From an uncultured Paracoccaceae bacterium (GTDB lineage Bacteria; Pseudomonadota; Alphaproteobacteria; Rhodobacterales; Rhodobacteraceae), in assembly GCA_943787985.1 (NCBI GenBank), contig CALSOO010000004.1, positions 930,001 to 994,000 on the forward strand: 64,000 nucleotides of DNA, read 5' to 3'. Made by a program: the position numbers and the translations under genes. The notes below the pieces were generated by a model, which saw only the letters and a list, made by a program, of their open reading frames with translations, had not been told where the DNA came from and ran no database searches. This document shows, piece by piece, positions 8,563 through 15,638 of the stretch (positions within the stretch are counted from its first letter, which is position 1; every line of letters begins with the position of its first letter).

Positions 8563-8926
8563 ACGCACTGAACAGCGCATTATCATCGAAATGGGGATGG
8601 GCAATGATCTGCACGGCATGGACTATACCAAAGCCGCGTTGCGCGCGATTGAGGATGCGTTTCGCCATTCTTCTTTGCCATTGTTCGGTGCGCTGGACCT
8701 GAGCCATGACGCGATGCGGGTTCAAGTGACGGTTGGCGTTCAGGAGCCCGAGAAACTGGATATTGCGGCACTCAAAGCCAAACTGCCACGCGGGCGCGCC
8801 GAAGTGACGGCTGTTTTCGGGGGGATGAATGTTGTCTCTGACGAAGGTGCAGACACCATTGTGATCGCCCAGGCCGCAGTCGAAGCGTTCTTGCCCCCTC
8901 AGACGGGGTGGCAGTTGAAAGCTTGA
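8555..8926 (+). CDS. Lin0512 family protein, intact GxGxDxHG motif
   Basis: A 123-residue paralogue of the preceding product. It keeps the family motif as GMGNDLHG (14-21: Gly14, Gly16, Asp18, His20, Gly21), followed by the MDYTKAALRAIEDAF helix and the MRVQVTVGVQEPEKLD strand. The function of the family is not known; the conserved Asp and His suggest metal or ligand binding. The ATG at 8555 lies inside the end of the upstream gene (eight-base overlap), so translation is coupled and equal stoichiometry is likely. It is the last gene of the SSS - ABC ATPase - Lin0512 - Lin0512 unit and faces the convergent WYL regulator only 13 bases away. Confidence 0.83.
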   Translation: MTERTEQRIIIEMGMGNDLHGMDYTKAALRAIEDAFRHSSLPLFGALDLSHDAMRVQVTVGVQEPEKLDIAALKAKLPRGRAEVTAVFGGMNVVSDEGADTIVIAQAAVEAFLPPQTGWQLKA

Positions 8927-8939
8927 GGCAGGCAGCGGT

Positions 8940-9605
8940 TTAGGGCGCCTTGTCGTCCAGCCGTTTTCCGACCTCGTCTACAAACAACTCCGGCAAAGGC
9001 TCTGCGCTTTCAATGAGGTCTAGCCGGAAAGCGCGAAATGCTGTGCGCAATTCACACCATGCTGTCAGCGTCCAGACCCGCCCGAAGTGTTCCATAAGCA
9101 GGGGGCGGACCACGCGTGAACTCACACGGTCATCCCGTGAGTGATATGTCAGGCGCAGTTTTTGTTTTGCTTTGATGGCCGCGCGCACCACAGGCATATG
9201 CGAGACACCGCGTGCCGTGTCCGCAAATGGATGCACGTTGAACTTCCACGCATCCGCGTCGGCCATGCTTCGGGTGGGCAGGCTTGCGTCGATCTTTGCG
9301 GCCAGGCTTTCTGCAGCGGCTTTCAAGGCGGGATCGGCGGCTTGGGTCAACACCGTGATGCCAAGGTGAAGGGCTTCAAGTTCTTCCGGAGAGAGTGTTA
9401 TCGGGGGCAGGGCGATGGCAGAGGTCATGTGATACCCTGTCCCCTGCGTCCCCTCGATAGGCACACCGGACTCCGCCAAAGTGTCCATATCGCGATAGAT
9501 CGTGCGCACAGACACCTCAAGGGTACGTGCAAGATCACAAGCGCGCAGGACATCGCCCGTGCGCAGCAATTGCATGATTTCAAAAAGGCGATCTTTGCGT
9601 GACAT
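8940..9605 (-). CDS. YafY-type HTH/WYL transcriptional regulator
   Basis: 221 residues. An N-terminal HTH_11 helix-turn-helix (about 1-60, DRLFEIMQLLRTGDVLRACDLARTLEVSVRTIYRDMDTL) is followed by a WYL-type domain (about 130-215) that usually binds a small ligand or nucleic acid and controls DNA binding. The ATG at 9605 is the natural start. The gene is convergent with the Lin0512 pair and divergent from tatA across about 200 bases, so its operator may lie between 9606 and 9810, but I could not pick out a convincing dyad there. Relatives regulate stress or DNA-damage genes; the target here is unknown. Confidence 0.85.
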   Translation of the reverse strand: MSRKDRLFEIMQLLRTGDVLRACDLARTLEVSVRTIYRDMDTLAESGVPIEGTQGTGYHMTSAIALPPITLSPEELEALHLGITVLTQAADPALKAAAESLAAKIDASLPTRSMADADAWKFNVHPFADTARGVSHMPVVRAAIKAKQKLRLTYHSRDDRVSSRVVRPLLMEHFGRVWTLTAWCELRTAFRAFRLDLIESAEPLPELFVDEVGKRLDDKAP

Positions 9606-9810
9606 GTCTGATCTGTGTGTCGGCGTGGGCTAAATCTGCGCCACAACTGCCAATAACATGTCAGTAGTGCATGTGACCAGACCCGAAACCGTGTTTTCCC
9701 ATTGGTTTTGACATGATTTGACGCAGTTGCGGCTTTTGAAACCGGCGCGCTGGGGATACTTAACCTGCAAACAGTTACGCGCCATGCGGCGCATATGGGA
9801 GAACTACATA

Positions 9811-10047
9811 ATGTTGCACAACATCGGCCTGCCCGGCATCCTGCTGATCGCCATCGTCGTCCTGGTCCTGTTCGGACGCGGCAAAATCTCGTCCCTGATG
9901 GGGGAAGTGGGCAAAGGGATCACGTCCTTTAAAAAGGGAATAAGCGAGGGCCAGAAAGAATTGGAAGAAGACGTTGCATCTGCGGATGACCTCAAAGACG
10001 TCACACCAGACGCGGTTGTGGTCGACGCTGACAAAGACAAGGCATAA
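9811..10047 (+). CDS. tatA: Sec-independent translocase subunit TatA
   Basis: A 78-residue membrane protein that oligomerises to form the channel of the twin-arginine translocation system. It has a short N-terminal transmembrane helix ([16 protein letters not shown], about 5-20), the FGRGK hinge, an amphipathic helix with [12 protein letters not shown] and an acidic unstructured tail. The open frame extends upstream to 9718, but the ATG at 9811 is preceded by GGAGA and gives the canonical TatA N-terminus. tatB starts three bases after the stop, and tatC overlaps tatB, so this is one operon. Confidence 0.95.
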   Translation: MLHNIGLPGILLIAIVVLVLFGRGKISSLMGEVGKGITSFKKGISEGQKELEEDVASADDLKDVTPDAVVVDADKDKA

Positions 10048-10050
10048 TCC

Positions 10051-10533
10051 ATGCTGGATCTGGGCTGGACCGAGCTTTTGGTCATTGGCGTTGTGGCACT
10101 GATTGTGGTGGGTCCCAAAGACTTGCCCGTGTTGTTCCGCAACGTTGGCCGCTACGTGGGCAAGGCCAAGGGCATGGCACGGGAGTTTTCCCAAGCAATG
10201 AACCAAGCGGCAGACGAAAGTGGCATGAACGAGATCTCCAAAGGGCTCAAAGCCGCGAGTAATCCGCTTGGCACGGCCATGGACGGGGTCAAAGACGCCG
10301 CGCGCGACGTCACCAGTTCCTTGACTGACCTTGATCCAGACTCCGAGACCGGCAAACTGGCCGCTGAAAAAGCCAAACGTGTCGAACAGGCGAAAGAGAC
10401 GGCCAAAAAGATGCAGGCGTCTTCTGCGCGTGCCGCCGCCGAACGCAAAGCCCGCGAAGCCCAAGAGGCTTTGGAGAAGGCAGATGAATATGAGGCGGCG
10501 CTGAAAGCCGACCCACCCAAGAGTGACACATGA
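10051..10533 (+). CDS. tatB: Sec-independent translocase subunit TatB
   Basis: 160 residues. The N-terminal helix [21 protein letters not shown] carries the TatB-specific acidic residue (Glu8) in the membrane segment and ends in the GPKDLP hinge. A long amphipathic and coiled-coil region rich in Ala, Lys and Glu follows ([14 protein letters not shown] and the stretch after it). TatB and TatC form the receptor for twin-arginine signal peptides in the inner membrane. The stop overlaps the tatC start by four bases (ATGA), so translation is coupled. Confidence 0.95.
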   Translation: MLDLGWTELLVIGVVALIVVGPKDLPVLFRNVGRYVGKAKGMAREFSQAMNQAADESGMNEISKGLKAASNPLGTAMDGVKDAARDVTSSLTDLDPDSETGKLAAEKAKRVEQAKETAKKMQASSARAAAERKAREAQEALEKADEYEAALKADPPKSDT

Positions 10534-11474
10534 GCCAGACTGACAACATGGAAGACAGCACCGCACCGCTGATTGAGCACCTGACGGAGTTGCGCACGCG
10601 CCTCATTCGTTCGGTTCTGGCGTTTTTGGTGGGGATTATTCTGGCCTTTACGGTGGCGGAGCCGATTTTGCAGTTCCTGCTGGTGCCGATCAAGGAAACC
10701 TTGATGGATTTGGGCGATACGGCCCCGACGCTTCAGTACACCTCGCCCCAAGAATACCTGTTCACGCTGTTTCGCATTTCCATGGTGTTCGGATTTGCGC
10801 TGTCCTTTCCTGTGATCGGCTACCAGCTGTGGCGCTTTGTGGCGCCCGGATTGTACAAACAGGAAAAGAACGCGTTCTTGCCCTTTCTGGTCGCATCGCC
10901 ATTGATGTTCATCCTTGGCGCGTCTTTTGCGCATTTCGTGGTGACGCCTCTGGCTATGGCGTTCTTTTTGGGGTTTGCGGATGTGTCGTCGATTTTTGCC
11001 GCCATCATGGCAGGTGCCGTGAGTGGGGATGTTCCAGCCGAAGTCGCCGCTCCTGTGGCAGACAGCGGTGTGCGCATCACCTTTTTTGGTAAGGTCAACG
11101 AGAGCCTTGATATTACACTGAAATTCATCATGGCCTTTGGGCTGTGCTTCCAGCTACCGGTGCTGCTGACCTTGATGGGAAAAGCCGGATTGGTGAGTGC
11201 CGAGGGTTTGGGCAATGTGCGTAAATACGCTGTTGTGGCCATTTTGATCCTCGCGGCTCTTGTGACACCACCGGATGTCATCACCCAAGGGATTTTGTTC
11301 GTTGTTGTGTACGGGCTTTACGAAGTGTCCATCTTTCTGGTGGCCAGAGTTGAAAAGAAACGCGAGGCAAAGCTGCGCGCTGAGGGTTTCTATGATGACG
11401 AAGAGCTTGATGATGAAGAGCTTGATGATGAACTGATGGCTGACTTTGACGAAAACGAGGACGAACCAAAGTGA
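10530..11474 (+). CDS. tatC: Sec-independent translocase subunit TatC
   Basis: A 314-residue polytopic membrane protein with six hydrophobic segments. The TatC N-terminal motif [17 protein letters not shown] lies at residues 12-28, and the first periplasmic loop with [19 protein letters not shown] is typical. It is the core receptor for RR signal peptides. Compared with E. coli TatC (258 residues) it has a longer periplasmic insert (about 160-190) and an unusual C-terminal tail of about 30 residues rich in Asp and Glu, made by an imperfect 15-base tandem repeat coding ELDDE units. The stop overlaps the GTG start of the DUF815 gene by four bases. Confidence 0.95.
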   Translation: MSQTDNMEDSTAPLIEHLTELRTRLIRSVLAFLVGIILAFTVAEPILQFLLVPIKETLMDLGDTAPTLQYTSPQEYLFTLFRISMVFGFALSFPVIGYQLWRFVAPGLYKQEKNAFLPFLVASPLMFILGASFAHFVVTPLAMAFFLGFADVSSIFAAIMAGAVSGDVPAEVAAPVADSGVRITFFGKVNESLDITLKFIMAFGLCFQLPVLLTLMGKAGLVSAEGLGNVRKYAVVAILILAALVTPPDVITQGILFVVVYGLYEVSIFLVARVEKKREAKLRAEGFYDDEELDDEELDDELMADFDENEDEPK

Positions 11475-12310
11475 TCGACGATCCGATGGACCGCATTGCC
11501 GTCGCTTTAGAGCGGTTGGCACCTGCACCGGCACCTGCACCGGACTTTGGTGCGACGGCGTTTGTGTGGCACACCGATCCTGACCGCCTTGAGCCTGTTG
11601 CAGAGGTTGCGCGGGTTCCATTGGACCTGTTGGTCGGCGTGGACCGCGCGCGCGATACGTTGTTGGCCAATACCACGCAGTTTGCCCAAGGGTTGCCCGC
11701 CAACAACGCGTTGCTTTGGGGCGCGCGGGGTATGGGGAAATCCAGTCTTGTAAAGGCCGTGCACAGCAATGTGGTCGAAGCCTTTCCAACATTGAAAATC
11801 GTCGAGCTTCAGCGCGAGGACTTGCCGTCCGTTGGGCGTTTGCTCAATCTTTTGCGCGGGGTCGAGGGGCGCTTCATCCTTTACTGTGATGATCTCAGCT
11901 TTGGCCACGATGATGCGCATTACAAATCCCTCAAGGCCGTTCTGGATGGGGGGATCGAAGGGCGACCTGAAAATGTCGTGCTGTACGCAACCTCGAACAG
12001 GCGTCACTTAATGCCGCGCGATATGATCGAGAATGAACGCGGCTCTGCCATCAATCCGGCTGAAGCCGTCGAGGAAAAAGTGTCGCTGTCCGATCGTTTT
12101 GGGTTTTGGCTTGGGTTCCACGCCTGCGATCAGGATCAATACCTGAGCATGGTGCGTGGGTATTGCGATGCCTACGGGGTCGACATTGACGACGCGACTT
12201 TGCGCGCGCAAGCCATTGAATGGCAGGCCACGCGCGGGTCTCGGTCTGGACGCGTGGCGTGGCAGTTCTTTACGGATCTGGCCGGACGGCGCGGTGTAAA
12301 GCTGGGCTGA
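11471..12310 (+). CDS. DUF815 family AAA-type ATPase
   Basis: 279 residues. Walker A GARGMGKSS (84-92) and a Walker B-like FILYCDDLSF (about 135-144) place it in the DUF815 family of P-loop ATPases, whose biochemical role is not established. ATSNRRHL, a sensor-like block, and GFWLGFHACDQDQYLSMV follow. The start is a GTG overlapping the end of tatC; a downstream ATG at 11486 is possible. Residues 18-25 are an Ala-Pro run coded by two perfect copies of a 12-base unit (11518-11541). Coupling to tatABC is a common arrangement in this bacterial group and hints at a link to envelope processes. Confidence 0.88.
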   Translation: MIDDPMDRIAVALERLAPAPAPAPDFGATAFVWHTDPDRLEPVAEVARVPLDLLVGVDRARDTLLANTTQFAQGLPANNALLWGARGMGKSSLVKAVHSNVVEAFPTLKIVELQREDLPSVGRLLNLLRGVEGRFILYCDDLSFGHDDAHYKSLKAVLDGGIEGRPENVVLYATSNRRHLMPRDMIENERGSAINPAEAVEEKVSLSDRFGFWLGFHACDQDQYLSMVRGYCDAYGVDIDDATLRAQAIEWQATRGSRSGRVAWQFFTDLAGRRGVKLG

Positions 12311-12327
12311 TCGCCCCTTGGGCAGGG

Positions 12328-13365
12328 TCAGGCGAACCGTGCACCGAGCAATGACGCTTCATAGTGGCGAATACATGGGACCGCCTTGGGGCCGAATTTT
12401 GTAATGTCAGGCACATGCGCTGTGATTTCGCGGCGTGCGGCGGGATTAACGGTCTGTAAGGTCATCTCGCCCGGATAAAGCGTTTCGCTCCACAATCCTG
12501 CAGCTTGAACGACATGGTGTGCTTCGAGCAAGATGTGCCAATACCGCACCGTACCGCCTGTCTTGCGGTACACGCCATCGCACCCCAACAGATCAACGGC
12601 ACGAACCAGAATTTCGTCTTGTCCAAACAACATTTCAGCGCGCCAATCTTCAAGCAGAATGGCGTGGTTTGGCGAGACAACAAGATCTGCGGTGTTGCCA
12701 AAGCTGCCAGCCGTGATGACGATAGGTGCCGCATCGCCGTGCGCCGAGGCAGGGGTGTAGCCCGACCAGACGAGGGGCTGATAGCCTGCGCTGCGTGTCA
12801 GGATCATGTCACCTTCACTTAGGGTTTCAATCGCGCGTGGCCCGTTTGCGGTTATGATTTCGGTGCCCTCGACAAAACAAACAACGTCGCCGCCCAAATC
12901 GGCATGCGCGACGAAAGCACCGTTGTCGACGATTCCTCCAACGGTTAGATCGGTGTCCGCTGGTGGCATACCATCGGGAAAAACAAGGAAATATCCGTTT
13001 TCTGCGCCAGCTTCGATCGCGTCGTCGTTGTCGAGGTCCACATCGATGACTGCGACGGTCCAAGTGTTGCCCAAGCCGTCGCTGACCTCAAACGTGTAGT
13101 CCCAGATAAGCTGCGTGTCTGTGCCGCCGATGTCTGTGAATTGTTGCCCGACGCCGCCAAGCTGCTCTTGTGCGTTTACTTGTTCGTTGTTGGTGCCATC
13201 ACCGTTAAAGTTGTTGGCGTCGTCGTTTTCCTCGACCACGAAATAGGTGCTGTCACCGCTGTAGCGCCACGTCCCGGAGGGGGCAAAGCGATAGTCAACA
13301 GCCGCGCCGCCAATCGTGCTTTGCGTGCCGAAAATTGCGAATGTGTACCCAAAATAAACTGCCAT
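12328..13365 (-). CDS. Hint (Hedgehog/intein) domain protein
   Basis: 345 residues. The Hint_2-type domain begins at Cys163 (VVCFVEGTEIITANG), includes AIETLSEGDMILTRSAGYQ and the histidine motif SPNHAI (231-236), and ends near LQTVNPAARREIT. The first 160 residues are acidic and Asn/Asp-rich (EENDDANNFNGDGTNN, DVDLDNDD), a composition typical of calcium-binding or exported beta proteins of Roseobacters. No classical signal peptide is visible, so export by a type I system is possible but not shown. The ATG at 13365 was chosen over 13377. It converges with the DUF815 gene 17 bases away and has a paralogous Hint domain at 2525-3547. Confidence 0.8.
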   Translation of the reverse strand: MAVYFGYTFAIFGTQSTIGGAAVDYRFAPSGTWRYSGDSTYFVVEENDDANNFNGDGTNNEQVNAQEQLGGVGQQFTDIGGTDTQLIWDYTFEVSDGLGNTWTVAVIDVDLDNDDAIEAGAENGYFLVFPDGMPPADTDLTVGGIVDNGAFVAHADLGGDVVCFVEGTEIITANGPRAIETLSEGDMILTRSAGYQPLVWSGYTPASAHGDAAPIVITAGSFGNTADLVVSPNHAILLEDWRAEMLFGQDEILVRAVDLLGCDGVYRKTGGTVRYWHILLEAHHVVQAAGLWSETLYPGEMTLQTVNPAARREITAHVPDITKFGPKAVPCIRHYEASLLGARFA

Positions 13366-13506
13366 AGAACTAACCAATCCAAACCATGTTGTTGGGATTG
13401 TTTCTGAATGGGAAACACGACGTCAGTGCGGCAGAAACCGCTGATTTTAGACAATTTGAAGGTCATTTTGTAGCAAATGTGACGATAATTTGCCGCATCT
13501 TGAGGG

Positions 13507-14262
13507 CTAGAGCTGAATGTGGATGTGATCATCATGACGTGCGGCGCGACAGCCCTGAAAGCGGATTTTGCCCCCAGTCACCCCGACACGCTGTGCCAAA
13601 TGCGGTTCAATGAACACCTTGCCCACTCGCGAATCTGCGTGCAATACGCGCAGTGCCGTTTGCGTGCGTGCGGTGTCGATACTCCAGTCAGGCCAAATTT
13701 TTTGTAGCCACGCCATGTCCCACCGCAGGCTTGCCCATCGCTGCTCGCAAGGGCTGTGCCCTTCTTCAAATGCGAAGTACCCAAGGGGGGATCGGGTGCG
13801 GGCGGGCAGGTAAGTTCCATTGTTTTGATAGAACAGGGCGATGTCCGCTTTTTCGCCGTCGTCATGGGACAGGTGCGGCAACAGCGGCATGCCTTTCACA
13901 AATGGAAAACCGGCGTCCAGGACTTGGGTCACAGTGCCGGCATGTGTGTCCTCAACCGTATCGGCAAAGTCGGCCAGCACATCATACAGTTCAGGGGTCA
14001 CATAGTGTCTGTTCAACGCACAATAAAAGATGCTGTGCATCTGGAGTGCGCCATCGTTTGTACAAGAAAGCGCCACGCGACCCGCCATAGGCGCAAGCAC
14101 GACAGCGGCGCTGCTGAACAAAACATAAAGCGCTACAAAGCTCGTCAAAGGCCAGCGCGTTGCCCGTGATATCACCCAAGCCAAGCCGCCCAGTTGCGTC
14201 AACAGCGTGAGGAAGATAGCAACCGCACTGCGCAGTGCCAGCGGCATGGCTGCGGGACGCAT
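13507..14262 (-). CDS. Membrane-anchored M74 (MepA)-like peptidase-fold protein
   Basis: 251 residues. Two hydrophobic N-terminal segments (about 12-31 and 40-60) are followed by an extracytoplasmic domain. That domain carries marks of the penicillin-insensitive murein endopeptidase family (M74): PHLSHDDGEKADI (His133, Asp140) resembles the family's SHxxGxxxD zinc site, DSRVGKVFIEPHLAQ matches the RVxxVFVxPxI block, and the C-terminus ends in HDDHIHIQL (His246, His248). This is a distant resemblance made by eye, and most names for such proteins are hypothetical. A role in peptidoglycan is plausible, since the NlpD-like gene ends four bases upstream of the ATG on the same strand. Confidence 0.6.
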   Translation of the reverse strand: MRPAAMPLALRSAVAIFLTLLTQLGGLAWVISRATRWPLTSFVALYVLFSSAAVVLAPMAGRVALSCTNDGALQMHSIFYCALNRHYVTPELYDVLADFADTVEDTHAGTVTQVLDAGFPFVKGMPLLPHLSHDDGEKADIALFYQNNGTYLPARTRSPLGYFAFEEGHSPCEQRWASLRWDMAWLQKIWPDWSIDTARTQTALRVLHADSRVGKVFIEPHLAQRVGVTGGKIRFQGCRAARHDDHIHIQL

Positions 14263-14265
14263 CCC

Positions 14266-15465
14266 CTATTGCAACAGCGGCGTAGGATCGACGCTGTCAA
14301 AGCCTTGACGTACCTCAAAATGGACAAAGGCGTCATCGCCGCCACGCAGTTTCGCTATACCTTGACCACGTCGCACAGTATCGCCTTTTTGAACCTGCAC
14401 ATCGGTCACGTTTGCGTAGACGGTCAAAAGGTTTCCAGCATGGCGGACGACGATGATCGGAACCCCGTCTTCGCTTTTGGTGATGGCCGCCACGGTGCCT
14501 GCATCAGCCGCTTTGACCGGGGTGCCAGGTGCTGCTTTGATGTTGATACCTTCGTTTTTGCCTTTGGCGTATTCGCGAATGATGCTGCCCTTGACAGGGA
14601 AGGCGAGTTTGCCAGCTTTTGGTGCCGTCGTTGTTTGGCCAACATCCACTTTTGGAGCGGACGCAGGGGCGGCTGCGGTGGTTGTGTCGTCCTTTGGCAA
14701 AGGTTTGGTTGCACTTGGCGGTGTCGGCGTCACTGACCCACTGCCGGGTTGGGACGTGGTGCTGGCGGTCTTGATCTGGGCCGCTTGGGGTGCCGGTTGG
14801 TTGCTGACGGGGATCAACAGGAACTGTCCCTCGCGCACGGCAAAATCACTGCCCAAGCCGTTCCATTCCGCCAAAGCGCGCGCTGGCACCTGGTACAGGC
14901 GCGCGATGGTGAAGGCGGTCTCGCCACGTTCTACCTTGTGGCGGATCGGCTCCACGCCGGTTTGTTGCGCCGGTGAGAGGGGCGTGGTTGCGACAGGCTG
15001 GGTGGTGTCCGGTGCGTTGTTGATTGCATCGCCCGCCAATGCCGTGACGTCCACAGGCGTTGGGGTGATGGGGCCGGTTCCGACTGAACCTGTGGCAGGG
15101 GAAGGTTCGGCCACGCGTTTGGGAAGCGCGACGATCTCGTCTTTGCGCAAGATCACATCGCGTGCGATGCCGTTGAAACGTGCAAGTTCGCCTGCGTCTG
15201 CGCCAACACGGGCGGCCAGAGCATCAAGAGTATCGCCGCGGCGGGCTACGACCACTTGGTAGTTCGGGTATGAAATCACACCGCGATCATCTGGTTTGGG
15301 ACGATTGGTCGTGGCGCCGACAGCGGCGTCTTTGGTGCTGAACCCGCCGTTCAATCCGCGCAGGTCGAAATCAAGCGGTTCATCGCAGGCGCTGAGCACC
15401 AATACGCTGGAAGTGGCCAAAATCACGGCAGCGCGTGTGCCGCGCAAGCGGGGAAAAAGTGTCAT
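14266..15465 (-). CDS. NlpD-like LysM/M23 lipoprotein
   Basis: 399 residues from the ATG at 15465 (GAGGA upstream; an alternative ATG lies at 15480). A lipoprotein signal ends in VLVLSAC, so it should be anchored in the outer membrane. Two LysM modules (YQVVARRGDTLDALAARVG and HKVERGETAFTIARLYQ) bind peptidoglycan, linked by Thr/Pro/Ala-rich spacers. The C-terminal LytM domain has GINIKA where active M23 enzymes have HxGxD, and VHFEVR where they have HLHFE. Zinc ligands are therefore missing, as in NlpD and EnvC, which activate amidases instead of cutting. In relatives it adjoins pcm and surE; here those are 9 kb away. Confidence 0.87.
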   Translation of the reverse strand: MTLFPRLRGTRAAVILATSSVLVLSACDEPLDFDLRGLNGGFSTKDAAVGATTNRPKPDDRGVISYPNYQVVVARRGDTLDALAARVGADAGELARFNGIARDVILRKDEIVALPKRVAEPSPATGSVGTGPITPTPVDVTALAGDAINNAPDTTQPVATTPLSPAQQTGVEPIRHKVERGETAFTIARLYQVPARALAEWNGLGSDFAVREGQFLLIPVSNQPAPQAAQIKTASTTSQPGSGSVTPTPPSATKPLPKDDTTTAAAPASAPKVDVGQTTTAPKAGKLAFPVKGSIIREYAKGKNEGINIKAAPGTPVKAADAGTVAAITKSEDGVPIIVVRHAGNLLTVYANVTDVQVQKGDTVRRGQGIAKLRGGDDAFVHFEVRQGFDSVDPTPLLQ

Positions 15466-15638
15466 AGTCTGCGTCCTCATCTGGCCTCATGTTTTCCCGA
15501 GGCGCGTTTGGACGTTATAATAGGGGTTTTTCCAGCTTTTGCCAGATGTGTTTCTCCGCCCCACGCAAGGTGTGGAGCGGAAGCTCTTTTGTCGCTCACG
15601 CCGCTGGTTTCAGGGCATGTGCCGGGACGTCTGTGGTG

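Noticed and set aside
15540-15600. GC-rich imperfect hairpin downstream of pyc
   Set aside because: The stem has mismatches and no T-run follows it in the direction of pyc, so a terminator call is not supported.
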